Shown: positions 1-9,165, counted from the first letter of the stretch. The stretch: 64,000 bases of DNA from Pseudomonas pisciculturae (GCF_015461805.1 NZ_JACVZE010000001.1:434001-498000), one strand, 5' to 3'. Numbers and translations are program-made. Notes: generated by a model not told the origin, from the sequence alone.

Positions 1-1
1 G

Positions 2-928
2 ACCACCTTGCTCAAGCGCCTGCTGCAAGGCGAAAGCCTCGGCGACACCGCGCTGCTGATCAACGAATTCGGCGACATCGGCATCGACCATCTGCTGGTG
101 GAAGAAGTCGCACCCGACACCGTGCTGCTGCCCAGCGGCTGCGTCTGCTGCTCGATACGCGGCGAGTTGAAAGACGCGCTGCTCGGTCTGTTGCAACGCC
201 GCGAGCGCGGTGAAATTCCTGCATTCAAACGCGTGATCCTGGAGACCACCGGCCTGGCCGACCCGGCGCCGATTCTCGCCACGTTGAACAATGACGTGCA
301 ACTGCGCGGGCGCTTTCATATCGGCCTGGTGGTCACCCTGGTGGACGCCAGCCACGCCGCCTTGCAAGAACGCCTGCACCCGGAGTGGCTGGCCCAGGTC
401 GCAGCGGCAGATCGCCTGCTGCTGAGCAAGACCGACCTGGCCGGCGATTGCACGGCATTGCGCGCGCACTTGCAGGCGCTGAATGCCGGTACGCCGATCC
501 TCGATACCCATGCTATCCACAGCGGCGACCAACTGTTACTCGGCGAAGGTTTGCGCAGCGCCGAGCCCACCGTCGAGGTCAACCGCTGGCAACTGCATCG
601 ATCCACCACGGCCACCCATGGCGCCGCGCAAGTGTGCAGCCTGACCTTCGACCAGCCACTGGACTGGGTCGGTTTCGGGGTGTGGTTGTCGATGCTGTTA
701 AGATGCCACGGCGAACGAATCCTCCGGGTCAAAGGACTGCTCAACGTGAACGCCAGTAACGCCCCCATCGTCATCCATGGTGTGCAGCATTGCCTGCACG
801 CGCCGGTGCACCTGCCTGCATGGCCGGGCACTGATCGGCAATCGCGCCTGGTGTTTATCCTGCGTGGCCTCGACCCTGCGCTGCTGCGCCGTTCGTTTGA
901 AGCCTTCTCGCGGCGGTTCGCGGCATGA
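2..928 (+). CDS. COG0523 (CobW/CobP47K) family GTPase, 5'-truncated by the window edge
   Basis: The reading frame is open from base 2 and begins with TTLLKRLL, the end of a Walker A motif (GKTTLL), so the true start lies upstream of the window. The family signature GCVCC follows at about residues 46-50, then ETTGLADPAPI, the switch/Walker B region of this family. The C-terminal half carries the typical CobW C-terminal domain (GLLNVN...HGVQH). COG0523 proteins are G3E GTPases that deliver metals, often zinc or cobalt, to client proteins; the CxCC motif binds the metal. The stop overlaps the ATG of the next gene (ATGA), implying translational coupling. Which metal it handles cannot be read from the fragment; the zinc-linked genes elsewhere in the window make zinc attractive, but that is inference. 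Confidence 0.9.
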   Translation, partial: TTLLKRLLQGESLGDTALLINEFGDIGIDHLLVEEVAPDTVLLPSGCVCCSIRGELKDALLGLLQRRERGEIPAFKRVILETTGLADPAPILATLNNDVQLRGRFHIGLVVTLVDASHAALQERLHPEWLAQVAAADRLLLSKTDLAGDCTALRAHLQALNAGTPILDTHAIHSGDQLLLGEGLRSAEPTVEVNRWQLHRSTTATHGAAQVCSLTFDQPLDWVGFGVWLSMLLRCHGERILRVKGLLNVNASNAPIVIHGVQHCLHAPVHLPAWPGTDRQSRLVFILRGLDPALLRRSFEAFSRRFAA

Positions 929-2097
929 TCACCTTGCGCGTGCTGGGCACTTCGGTGACTTTGTTGGAATGCCTGCGTGTGCGGGCTGAGCAGGAGCTGG
1001 GCATTCGCTTGGTGTATCAGGTGCATGACGTCGAACAGGCCCAGCGCATTGCGGTGATGCAGCCCGACAGCTACGACCTGTACGACCAGTGGTTCCACAA
1101 TGTCGACTTCGTGTGGCCGGCGCGGGCGATCCAACCCATCGACACCCGGCGCATTGCGCTGTGGCACGAGATCAACGACTTGCCCAAGCGCGGGCGCCTT
1201 TCACCCAGTGACCGCCTTGGCGGCGGTAGCGTGCCCAGCGAGCGCCTGTTCGTGCAGCACGATGGCAGCCTCGCCAGCACCGTGACCGAGCGCATCAGCA
1301 TGCTGCCCCTGACCCACAACGCCGACAGCTTTGCCTACCGCCCCGAGCGTTTGCCCGAAGGTTTTTGCCACGGCAATGAAAGCTGGGGCTGGCTGCTCGA
1401 CCCGGCCTGGAGCGCCCGCACGGCCTTGCAGAGTGACGCCGCCATCGGCGCGCTGGATGCCGCACTGGCGGTGCAGGGCGCGGGGCTGGCGCAGTTCAAC
1501 GACATCGGCAACATGAGCATCGAGGAGATCGACGTGCTCGCCGACATCCTGGTTCGCAAGCAGAAAGAGGGCCACTTCGCAGCGTTCTGGTCCGATGACG
1601 AAGAGGCGGCGCAATTGATGCTCAGCCCCAGCATCGATATCCAGAGCCTGTGGTCGCCGACCTTGATGCGCCTGCACCGTGCCGGGGTCAAATACCGTTT
1701 GGCGGTGCCGCGTGAAGGCTATCGCGCCTGGTTTGGCGGCTTGTCGCTGTCGCGGCATGCTCAAGGCCCGGTGCTGGATGCGGCGTATGCCTATTTGAAT
1801 TGGTGGCTGTCCGGTTGGCCCGGCGCGGTCATGGCGCGCCAGGGTTACTACATCGGCAACCCGGCCCGTAGCCGTGACCACCTCAGCAGTGCCGAGTGGG
1901 ACTATTGGTACGCCGGCAAACCTGCGCGCGAAGAGTTATTGGGCAGTGATGGTTTGCCGCTGATCGATATCGGCGAAGTGCGCGACGGTGGTTCGTACGA
2001 ACAGCGCATGGGCCACATCGCGGTGTGGAACTCGGTGATGGATGAACACAACTATTTAGTGCGGCGCTGGGGGGACTTTATGCGGGCCCGCGGCTGA
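925..2097 (+). CDS. ABC transporter substrate-binding-like protein without obvious signal peptide
   Basis: This 390-residue protein reads like the polyamine/iron-type periplasmic binding proteins (PotD/SBP family): an N-terminal beta strand MITLRVLGTSVTL, a conserved YDLYDQWFHNVD stretch, and a C-terminal LNWWLSGWPGAVMARQGYYIG motif typical of solute-binding proteins. The ATG at 925 overlaps the stop of the CobW-family gene by 4 nt, so the two are translationally coupled. There is no hydrophobic leader, which is odd for a periplasmic protein; it may act in the cytoplasm, or a leader may have been lost. No permease or ATPase gene follows. The ligand is unknown. Confidence 0.7.
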   Translation: MITLRVLGTSVTLLECLRVRAEQELGIRLVYQVHDVEQAQRIAVMQPDSYDLYDQWFHNVDFVWPARAIQPIDTRRIALWHEINDLPKRGRLSPSDRLGGGSVPSERLFVQHDGSLASTVTERISMLPLTHNADSFAYRPERLPEGFCHGNESWGWLLDPAWSARTALQSDAAIGALDAALAVQGAGLAQFNDIGNMSIEEIDVLADILVRKQKEGHFAAFWSDDEEAAQLMLSPSIDIQSLWSPTLMRLHRAGVKYRLAVPREGYRAWFGGLSLSRHAQGPVLDAAYAYLNWWLSGWPGAVMARQGYYIGNPARSRDHLSSAEWDYWYAGKPAREELLGSDGLPLIDIGEVRDGGSYEQRMGHIAVWNSVMDEHNYLVRRWGDFMRARG

Positions 2098-2106
2098 TGA
2101 TTGTCG

Positions 2107-2142
2107 CCAATAAAATGGCAGTAAAATCCCCGGTTTTATTGG
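2107..2142. repeat. Inverted repeat between the SBP gene and the EAL operon
   Basis: Perfect 9-bp arms CCAATAAAA (2107-2115) and TTTTATTGG (2134-2142) are separated by 18 nt. It lies just after the SBP stop and about 100 nt before the first EAL gene. It could be an operator or a weak transcription end; no T-tract follows. Confidence 0.4.
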
Positions 2143-2238
2143 GTGCACATATGGCTTGTCCCAGCTAATCTGCTCTAACCGAATATTCCACTCAAATGGA
2201 TATTTTTTTGACGGTTGGTCAGATTGCCAGGAAAGCAT

Positions 2239-4629
2239 ATGACAAAGGGACCTAGTGGCGCAGAGCGGCGAGCGGTGTCCAGGGGCACGGCAATGAGATG
2301 GCGCCATACGTTCCAGACCCGTATCGCCGGGGTGCTGGCGCTGTTGCTGTTGGTGGTGGTCGCCGCCACCTACTTCGCGGTCAAGGTCGCCACTACCCGT
2401 GCGGTGGAAAACCAGGCACAAGTCCAATTGAAAACCGGTAGCCAGGTGTTCGAGCGCCTGCTGGACCTGCGTGGGCGCCGCCTGCAATACGGGCTGGACT
2501 GGCTCACCGTCGATATCCCGTTCAAACACGCCGTGGCCGAGGGCAACCCCGTGTCGATCCTGGCGGCCCTGCGTCGGCACGGCACCGGTATTCGGGCCAG
2601 TGAAGTGTTTGTGTTGGGCCTGGATGGCAAGGTCGTGGCCAGCACCTTGCCGGTGTTTGCCCGCGACCAGTTGTTCCCCTATGGCGACGCCCTGCGCCAA
2701 GCCCGGCGCAGGGGTTTGCAGATGCTCATCGTGGCCATGGACGAGCGCCCGTATCTGTTGGTGCAGGATGAAGTGCTCGACCCGATGCCTATTGCGCGCG
2801 TCGTGATGGGCTTTCCCATGGACAAACTGTTTGCCGATGAACTGCGGTCCATGAGCAGCCTGGAGGTGTCCTTCCTCAGCGTTCAGAACGACCGCCCCGG
2901 CCCGTTGTACAGCACCCAGCCGGATGCTTACCAGGCCACCCTCATCAGCCTGCTGCGTGATAAACACATCAACCCTGAGGCGCAGATCAACCTGTTCTAT
3001 GGCCAGCGAGTACTCAGCCAAGTGTTGCCGCTGGCCAATACCGACGATGGCGATGAAGTGCGGGTGCTGCTGCAAAGCCCGCTGGACCATGCGCTGGAAT
3101 CCTTTGCGCCGCTCGACCGGCAATTTTTGGGGATCGCCCTGGCGGTGCTGCTGGTGTCGCTGGCCGGCGCATTGTTTTTGGCGCGGCGCGTGTCGCGCCC
3201 GCTCACGGCCTTGGTAGAGGCGGCCGAGCGTATTGGTGCCGGTGACTACCGCACTCCGGTGCGGGTGCGCAGCAATGATGAATTCGGCTTGCTCGCCCGC
3301 GCCTTCAACGCGATGCAAAGCGGCATCGCCGTGCGTGAACGGCAACTGGCCCACAACGCCCTGCATGACCCACTGACCGGCCTGCCCAATCGCGCGCTGG
3401 CCATGGAGCGCCTGGGCAGTGCGATCAGCGCGCGCCGGCCCGTGGTGTTGCTGTACCTGGGCATCGAGAACTACCGAGTGATCAACGAAGGCTTCGGCCC
3501 CGAGGGCGTTGAAGAGATGCTGCGCGAAGCCAGCCGTTGTTTGGCCATGAGCCTGTTGGCCAGTGACACGGCGGCACGTATCGCTGGCAGTGAGTTCCTG
3601 GTGTTACTGGAAAACACCGAGATCGACCGCGCGGTGGCCCGTGCCGACCGCCTCTACGCGCTGCTCACCGAACCCCAGCGCATCGGCAATGACGAGGTGC
3701 GCCACGAGGTGAGCATAGGCATTGCCGCTTACCCGGCTGACGGCCAACAGGTGGAAGAGTTGATCAACCGTGCCGCCATCGCCCGGCATGATGCCGCGAG
3801 CCTGCCTGGGCATTTGCAGATCTACCAACAGGATCGCGACCTGGCCCACCAGCGCCAGATCACCTTGATCCGTGACCTGCGGCGCGCCGTTGTGGAGGGC
3901 GAATTATTCCTGTGCTACCAGCCAAAACTCGACCTCAAGAACGGTCACGTTCGCCAGGCCGAGGCGTTGTTGCGCTGGCAGCACCCGACGCTGGGGCAGG
4001 TGTCGCCGGCCGAATTCATCCCACTGGCCGAACGCACCGGCAGCATGGGCGGCCTGACCTTGTGGGTGATCGAAGAAGCCGTGCGCCAGATTGCCGAGTG
4101 GGCGCAGCGCGGTCTGCTTATCCAGCTGTCGGTGAATATCTCGGTGGACGACCTGGCCGATGATGACTTGGCGATTCGCGTCACCGCCTTGTTGATGCAG
4201 TACCAGGTGGAGGCGGAGCAATTGATCTTCGAAATCACCGAAAGCGCGATCATGCATAACCCGCAGCAAGCCCTCAGCGTGCTGGAGCAACTGCGCGGTT
4301 GTGGCATCAGCCTGTCGGTGGATGACTTCGGCACCGGCTATTCATCGCTCGCGCAATTGCAGCGTTTGCCGGTGCAGGAACTGAAGATCGACCAGTCCTT
4401 TGTGCGCAACCTCGACAGCACCAGCGGCGATGGGGTGATCGTGCGCTCCACGATTGAGATGAGCCACAACCTGGGGCTCAAGGTGGTGGCCGAAGGGGTG
4501 GAGTTCGCACCGAGCCTCAAGCTCCTCAAGTTATGGAACTGCGACACCGCCCAGGGCTACCTGATCAGTCGGCCATTGACCGCCATGGCATTTGAAATGT
4601 GGATGCGTCGCGAGCGGGTACCCCTCTAG
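2239..4629 (+). CDS. Membrane c-di-GMP phosphodiesterase: dCache sensor, HAMP, degenerate GGDEF, EAL
   Basis: The 796-residue protein starts at ATG 2239, chosen because AGGAAAG lies just upstream. Order of parts: N-terminal transmembrane segment (about residues 30-50), a periplasmic Cache-like sensor of about 250 residues, a second transmembrane segment, HAMP, a GGDEF-fold domain whose signature is AGSEF (about 449-453), and an EAL domain with EALLRW (from about 575), EITES, DDFGTGYSS and VVAEGVE. The GGDEF signature is degenerate, so cyclase activity is unlikely. The EAL catalytic motifs look intact, predicting c-di-GMP hydrolysis controlled by a periplasmic signal. It heads a same-strand group with a cupredoxin-like gene and a close paralogue (5487-7856). 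The sensed ligand is unknown. Confidence 0.9.
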   Translation: MTKGPSGAERRAVSRGTAMRWRHTFQTRIAGVLALLLLVVVAATYFAVKVATTRAVENQAQVQLKTGSQVFERLLDLRGRRLQYGLDWLTVDIPFKHAVAEGNPVSILAALRRHGTGIRASEVFVLGLDGKVVASTLPVFARDQLFPYGDALRQARRRGLQMLIVAMDERPYLLVQDEVLDPMPIARVVMGFPMDKLFADELRSMSSLEVSFLSVQNDRPGPLYSTQPDAYQATLISLLRDKHINPEAQINLFYGQRVLSQVLPLANTDDGDEVRVLLQSPLDHALESFAPLDRQFLGIALAVLLVSLAGALFLARRVSRPLTALVEAAERIGAGDYRTPVRVRSNDEFGLLARAFNAMQSGIAVRERQLAHNALHDPLTGLPNRALAMERLGSAISARRPVVLLYLGIENYRVINEGFGPEGVEEMLREASRCLAMSLLASDTAARIAGSEFLVLLENTEIDRAVARADRLYALLTEPQRIGNDEVRHEVSIGIAAYPADGQQVEELINRAAIARHDAASLPGHLQIYQQDRDLAHQRQITLIRDLRRAVVEGELFLCYQPKLDLKNGHVRQAEALLRWQHPTLGQVSPAEFIPLAERTGSMGGLTLWVIEEAVRQIAEWAQRGLLIQLSVNISVDDLADDDLAIRVTALLMQYQVEAEQLIFEITESAIMHNPQQALSVLEQLRGCGISLSVDDFGTGYSSLAQLQRLPVQELKIDQSFVRNLDSTSGDGVIVRSTIEMSHNLGLKVVAEGVEFAPSLKLLKLWNCDTAQGYLISRPLTAMAFEMWMRRERVPL

Positions 4630-4840
4630 AAAAGGCCTTGGTATTGCCTACAGATTTTTTGGCTGGGGCCGATATCTCCTACAAGGCTTGACCGTTTGCA
4701 TAGGTTTTTACCGACCAGCGGTCGTAGCTCGTTGCAAATTCAATGGTGGCAATTTGCCTTGTTTGCGTCATCATCTGTGCCGTTACCGTCGTTGTGTGCC
4801 AAGGCAGGCCGTCTTTTTTCTATTGCCGTGCGGACCCTTG

Positions 4841-5524
4841 ATGAATCGAATTTTTCTGCAGTTTTCCTTCGCCGCCGTGATGTTGTGCGCCCATGACGTG
4901 GCCGGCGCAGCAACGCTTGACGTGTTGATGCGCCAGGCCGACCAGACACCGGTCAGCGACGCCGTGATTACCCTGCAAGGCCCGGTGGGCACGCCCGCCG
5001 GTACACTCAAGGCCGACATGGACCAACGCGACCAGAAGTTCGCCCCCCATGTGTTGGCGGTGCACACCGGCACTCAGGTGCGCTTCCCCAACGGCGACAA
5101 CATTCGCCATCAGGTCTACTCATTCTCCGCCGCCAAGCGCTTTGAACTGCGCCTGTACGAAGGCACGCCAACCGACCCGTTGCTGTTCGACAAACCTGGC
5201 GTGGTGGTACTGGGCTGCAATATCCACGACTGGATGCTCGGCTACATCTACGTGACCGACGACCCGCGCTTCGGCGTCAGCGATGCCCAAGGCCGCGTGC
5301 GCCTGAGCGACCTGCCGGCCGGTGCCTATCACGTCACCCTGTGGCACCCGCAACTGGCTGATATGCAGCCTCTGGACGGTGGCACCTTGAACATTCCCGC
5401 CACCGGCCTGAGCCACACCGTGCAGTTGAGCCTGGAGCCGCCGTCGGCTGACTTGCCACCCGCACCCACGCCGACCGCGTTTGGCGATGCCTTCAATCGA
5501 GCCGCCCGTGAAACTGCGCAGTAG
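4841..5524 (+). CDS. Periplasmic cupredoxin-like 'methylamine utilization' family protein
   Basis: The 227-residue protein has a signal peptide (MNRIFLQFSFAAVMLC... AGA) and a beta-rich cupredoxin fold. Candidate type-1 copper ligands are a His in NIRHQVYSF and the Cys, His and Met in LGCNIHDWM, the usual H-C-H-M arrangement. Such proteins are annotated 'methylamine utilization protein' by similarity only; no mau genes are nearby, so that role is not supported. A C-terminal carboxypeptidase-regulatory-like stretch (DAQGRVRLSDLPAGAYHVTL) follows. Start chosen at ATG 4841 because the frame upstream lacks a signal peptide. Its 3' end overlaps the start of the second EAL gene, arguing for an operon. 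I infer a redox or copper input to the flanking EAL sensors. Confidence 0.75.
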   Translation: MNRIFLQFSFAAVMLCAHDVAGAATLDVLMRQADQTPVSDAVITLQGPVGTPAGTLKADMDQRDQKFAPHVLAVHTGTQVRFPNGDNIRHQVYSFSAAKRFELRLYEGTPTDPLLFDKPGVVVLGCNIHDWMLGYIYVTDDPRFGVSDAQGRVRLSDLPAGAYHVTLWHPQLADMQPLDGGTLNIPATGLSHTVQLSLEPPSADLPPAPTPTAFGDAFNRAARETAQ

Positions 5525-7856
5525 TTTCCAGGCGCGTGTCGCCAGTGTGTTGATCCTGCTGTTGCTGGTGGTGATCGGTGCGCTGTACTTCAGCGTGAAA
5601 GCGGCCACCAGCGACGCCGTGCGCGGCCAGGCCAAGGCGCAGTTGGATGTGGGAGCGCGGGTCTTCGAGCGCTTGCTCGATGTGCGCGGTCGGCGCTTGG
5701 CCGATGGTGTGCAACTGTTGGCGGCAGACTTCGGTTTTCGCGACGCGGTGGCCAGCGGCGATTCGGCGACCATGCGCTCGGTGTTGCTTAACCACGGCAA
5801 GCGCATCAATGCCAGCGACATGATCCTGCTGGGCATGGACGGCACCGTTCTGGCCAGCACCCTCGACGATGTACCCGAGGGCTCGACCTTTCGTTATGAC
5901 CAGGCGCTGCGCGATGCCCGGCGCAATCGCCAGGCCATGTTGATGGTGCCGCTGCAAGGCATGCCGCACTTGTTGGTCGAAGCGCCGGTGCTGGCGCCGC
6001 TGCCAATCGCCCGGGTGGTCATGGGCCTGCGCATGGACACCGCGTTCGCCGAAGAACTGCGCTCGCTGAGCAATCTGGAAGTGTCGTTCCTGAGCATTGA
6101 TCGTCAGCAGCCGGGCGAGTTGGTCAGCACTCAGCCTCAGGTACTGCGCGACAGCATTGCCAGCCTGATGCGGGGGGAAGGCACCCGCCACGGCGTGTCG
6201 ACCACCGAACACCAGGACCACAGTTTTCTCAGCCAATCGCTGGTGTTGGCCAGTAACGCCGACGGTCAGGTTCTGGCGTTGCTGCAAAGTCCGCTGGACG
6301 CGGCGATGCAGGCGTTCGTGCCGCTGGACGAGAAGATTCTGGGCATTGCCTTGATCGCGCTGATTGCCTCATTGATCGGTGCCTTGTTATTGGCGCGTGG
6401 GGTGTCGCGACCCGTTCAGGCCCTGGCGCTGGCGGCAGAACGTATCGGCCAGGGCGACTATCACACGCCTGTCACCCTGGAGCGTAGCGATGAGCTGGGG
6501 CGTTTAGCGTTGGCGGTCAATTCGATGCAAAGCGGCATCGCCGAGCGCGAGTTGCAACTGGCGCACAACGCCCTGCATGACCGTCTCACCGGGTTGCCCA
6601 ACCGCGCATTGGTCATGGAGCGCCTGGGCAGTGCCATCGCCACGCAACGGCCGATGGCGTTGATCTACCTGGGTATCGACAACCTGCGCGCCGCCAGCGA
6701 AACCGCCGGGCTCGATGCGGTCGATCAGTTGTTGCTGCAAACCAGCCGCCGCCTGGAGGCCGTATTGCGCCCCGGAGATACCCTGGCGCATTTGATTGCC
6801 GACGAATTTCTCTTGCTGCTCGATGGCGCGGGCAGCGATGAAGCGGTGGGCATGGCCGACAAACTGCAGCAGTTGCTGCTGCGTCCGCAGCGCATCAACG
6901 GCCACGACCTCGCGCTCGATTGCCGCTTGGGCATCGCCGCGTACCCGGCCGATGGCGAAAGCGCACACACCTTGCTTGAACGTGCGGCCATTGCCATGAA
7001 AGACGCCGCGCAAATGCCGGGCCGCCTACAGATCTACGAGCAGGGCCGCGACCTCGCGCACCGCCGCCAGATCACCCTGATCCGCGACCTGCGCCACGCA
7101 CCGAGCCAAGGCCAGCTGCTGCTGCATTACCAACCCAAGCTGGATATCCGCCAAGGCCACGTGCGCCAGGCCGAAGCCTTGCTGCGTTGGCAGCACCCGC
7201 AGTTCGGCATGGTCTCGCCGGCTGAATTCATCCCCCTGGCCGAGCGCTCGGGCAGCATTCAATTGCTGACCCACTGGGTGATCGAAGAGGGCATTCGCCA
7301 GCTCTGTGAATGGAACCGGCGCGGCTTGTACTTGCAGCTCTCGCTGAATATCTCGGCAGACGATTTGCTGGGTGATGAGCTGGCTCATCGGGTCTCGGCA
7401 TTGTTGCGACGCTATAACTTGCCGGCTGAGCAACTGCTGTTCGAGATCACCGAAAGCGCGGTGATGCGCGAGCCGCAAAAGGCCCTGAAAGTCCTGCACC
7501 TGCTGCGTGACTGCGGCATCAGCCTGTCGGTGGATGACTTCGGCACCGGCTATTCATCGTTGGCGCACCTCAAGCGCCTGCCGGTGCAAGAGCTGAAGAT
7601 CGACCAATCGTTCGTGCGCAACCTTGATGAAACCAGTGAAGACGCGGTGATCGTGCGTTCCACTATCGAGATGAGCCACAACCTGGGCCTCAAGGTGGTC
7701 GCCGAGGGCGTTGAGTACGCCCACAGCCTGCGCCTGCTGGAGCGCTGGCAGTGCGACACGGCCCAGGGTTACCTGATCAGTCGGCCCTTGAGCGCCGACG
7801 CTTTCGAAGCCTGGGTGGCGTTGCCCCTCAGTGCACAAACTTCCCTGGTTCATTGA
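5487..7856 (+). CDS. Second dCache-HAMP-degenerate GGDEF-EAL phosphodiesterase, paralogue of the first
   Basis: The 789-residue protein has the same architecture as the 2239-4629 product and close similarity over its whole length: transmembrane segment, Cache-like periplasmic domain (FERLLDVRGRRLADG), HAMP (GVSRPVQALALAAERI), a GGDEF-fold domain with ADEF at about 438-441, then EAL with EALLRW at about 563, EITES, DDFGTGYSS and VVAEGVE. Cyclase activity is probably lost and phosphodiesterase activity probably kept. Starts at ATG 5487 or GTG 5508 are possible; both overlap the cupredoxin gene. The pair looks like a duplication that now brackets the cupredoxin gene, with divergence concentrated in the sensor half. 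Confidence 0.88.
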   Translation: MPSIEPPVKLRSSFQARVASVLILLLLVVIGALYFSVKAATSDAVRGQAKAQLDVGARVFERLLDVRGRRLADGVQLLAADFGFRDAVASGDSATMRSVLLNHGKRINASDMILLGMDGTVLASTLDDVPEGSTFRYDQALRDARRNRQAMLMVPLQGMPHLLVEAPVLAPLPIARVVMGLRMDTAFAEELRSLSNLEVSFLSIDRQQPGELVSTQPQVLRDSIASLMRGEGTRHGVSTTEHQDHSFLSQSLVLASNADGQVLALLQSPLDAAMQAFVPLDEKILGIALIALIASLIGALLLARGVSRPVQALALAAERIGQGDYHTPVTLERSDELGRLALAVNSMQSGIAERELQLAHNALHDRLTGLPNRALVMERLGSAIATQRPMALIYLGIDNLRAASETAGLDAVDQLLLQTSRRLEAVLRPGDTLAHLIADEFLLLLDGAGSDEAVGMADKLQQLLLRPQRINGHDLALDCRLGIAAYPADGESAHTLLERAAIAMKDAAQMPGRLQIYEQGRDLAHRRQITLIRDLRHAPSQGQLLLHYQPKLDIRQGHVRQAEALLRWQHPQFGMVSPAEFIPLAERSGSIQLLTHWVIEEGIRQLCEWNRRGLYLQLSLNISADDLLGDELAHRVSALLRRYNLPAEQLLFEITESAVMREPQKALKVLHLLRDCGISLSVDDFGTGYSSLAHLKRLPVQELKIDQSFVRNLDETSEDAVIVRSTIEMSHNLGLKVVAEGVEYAHSLRLLERWQCDTAQGYLISRPLSADAFEAWVALPLSAQTSLVH

Positions 7857-7861
7857 GTGGC

Positions 7862-8725
7862 ATGAACGTGCGTTTTTCTTTTTTGATCGGTTGCCTTGGT
7901 GCGCTGACCCTGCAAGCGGCGTGGGCCGATAACGGCCGCCTGATCGCCACCGGCGGCGCCAGCAGTATCGAAGGCACGGCGGGCGGCGGGATCACCCCGT
8001 GGGCGGTGCTGGCCGGTTATGGCGAGCAAGGTGAGTGGGGCGCTACAGCGTTCGCCACCACGGTCAACCTGCCGGACTATCGGTTGGACGTGGCCGGGCT
8101 GGCGCTGGCCTATGACAACCGGGTCGAGCTGTCTTTCGCCCGCCAACGCTTCGACCTTGGCACCCTCGTGCACAAACTGAACCTGCCCGAAGACAACCTC
8201 GGCCAGGACGTGCTGGGCCTTAAGGTGCGGCTGTTTGGCGATGTGATCTACGACACCTTGCCCCAGGTCTCGTTGGGCCTGGAATACAAACACCAGACCA
8301 ATTTCGATATCCCCAACCTGGTAGGCGCCAAGCGCGACAGCGACGTCGAAGGCTACCTCGCCGCCAGCCGCTTGTTCATGGGCGCCGCCTTTGGCTACAA
8401 CGTGCTGGTCAACGGCAGCCTGCGCTACAGCCGCGCCAATGAAACCGGCCTGCTGGGTTTTGGCGGCGACCGTCGCGACAGCCGCAGCCTGCTCAAGGAA
8501 GGCTCGGTGGCGCTGTTGTTCAACCCGCGTTGGGCGCTGGGCGTGGAATACCGCGAAAAGCCCGACAACCTGTCGTTTGCTGGTGAGAGCGATTGGGCGG
8601 ATGTGTTTGTCGGTTACTTCCCGAACAAGCATGTGTCGTTTGTGTTGGCCTACGCACGCTTGGGCGAAATCGCCACGCTGGATAACCAGAACGGCACCTA
8701 CCTGTCTGTGCAGGGGAGTTTCTAA
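7862..8725 (+). CDS. DUF3034-family predicted outer-membrane beta-barrel protein
   Basis: This 287-residue protein has a clear signal peptide (MNVRFSFLIGCLGALTLQAAWA) and alternating polar/aromatic beta-strand patterns with a C-terminal aromatic residue (VQGSF), as expected of an outer-membrane protein. The glycine-rich start GRLIATGGASSIEGTAGG and the YRLDVAGLALAYDNRVELS stretch fit my recollection of DUF3034. It begins 5 nt after the second EAL stop and its TAA shares a base with the ATG of the globin lipoprotein, so it is operonic. Function is unknown; it could be the outer-membrane component of the sensory system. Confidence 0.7.
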   Translation: MNVRFSFLIGCLGALTLQAAWADNGRLIATGGASSIEGTAGGGITPWAVLAGYGEQGEWGATAFATTVNLPDYRLDVAGLALAYDNRVELSFARQRFDLGTLVHKLNLPEDNLGQDVLGLKVRLFGDVIYDTLPQVSLGLEYKHQTNFDIPNLVGAKRDSDVEGYLAASRLFMGAAFGYNVLVNGSLRYSRANETGLLGFGGDRRDSRSLLKEGSVALLFNPRWALGVEYREKPDNLSFAGESDWADVFVGYFPNKHVSFVLAYARLGEIATLDNQNGTYLSVQGSF

Positions 8726-9144
8726 TGCGCGTACTACCCCTGGTGTTCGTCTTGTTGCTCAGCGCCTGCGCCCAGCAACCCCCCAAGGATGACAGCCTCT
8801 ACCGCGACCTCGGCGCGATGCCGGGTATTACGCGGGTTGTCGAAGGCATGCTGCTCAACATTGCACGGGACGAACGCATCGTTGAGCGCTTCCGGCGCAT
8901 CGATATCCAACGCTTGCGCAACAAACTGATCGAGCAGTTCTGCGTCGAGGCGGGCGGGCCGTGCACCTATACCGGCGACAGCATGGCGGAGAGTCACAAG
9001 GGCCAGAATGTGAGCCGCAGTGATTTCAATGCGTTGGTGGAAGACTTGATCAAGGCGATGGATCAAGAGGGCATCTCGGTGCCCGTACAAAATCGCCTGA
9101 TTGCCCGATTGGCGGTGATGCGCGCAGAAGTGATAGAACACTGA
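8725..9144 (+). CDS. Truncated hemoglobin (group I type) lipoprotein
   Basis: The 139-residue protein has a lipoprotein leader with lipobox LSAC (Cys15). The mature part matches truncated hemoglobin: LYRDLGAMPGITRVVEGML for the N-terminal helices and AESHKGQNVSRSDFNALVEDL with a candidate proximal haem ligand His91. Truncated hemoglobins bind O2 or NO; being membrane-anchored outside the cytoplasm is unusual. It is the last gene of the EAL/cupredoxin operon (stop/start TAATG overlap with DUF3034). I infer a role as a gas or redox sensor, or as a haem protein handing electrons to the cupredoxin. No transporter or enzyme follows. Confidence 0.8.
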   Translation: MRVLPLVFVLLLSACAQQPPKDDSLYRDLGAMPGITRVVEGMLLNIARDERIVERFRRIDIQRLRNKLIEQFCVEAGGPCTYTGDSMAESHKGQNVSRSDFNALVEDLIKAMDQEGISVPVQNRLIARLAVMRAEVIEH

Positions 9145-9165
9145 TCCCCCAGGCAATGAGGTTTA

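Noticed and set aside
4841..5524. Methylamine utilisation as the job of the cupredoxin-like gene
   Set aside because: The name comes from family similarity; there is no mau cluster, no methylamine dehydrogenase and no MauG nearby.
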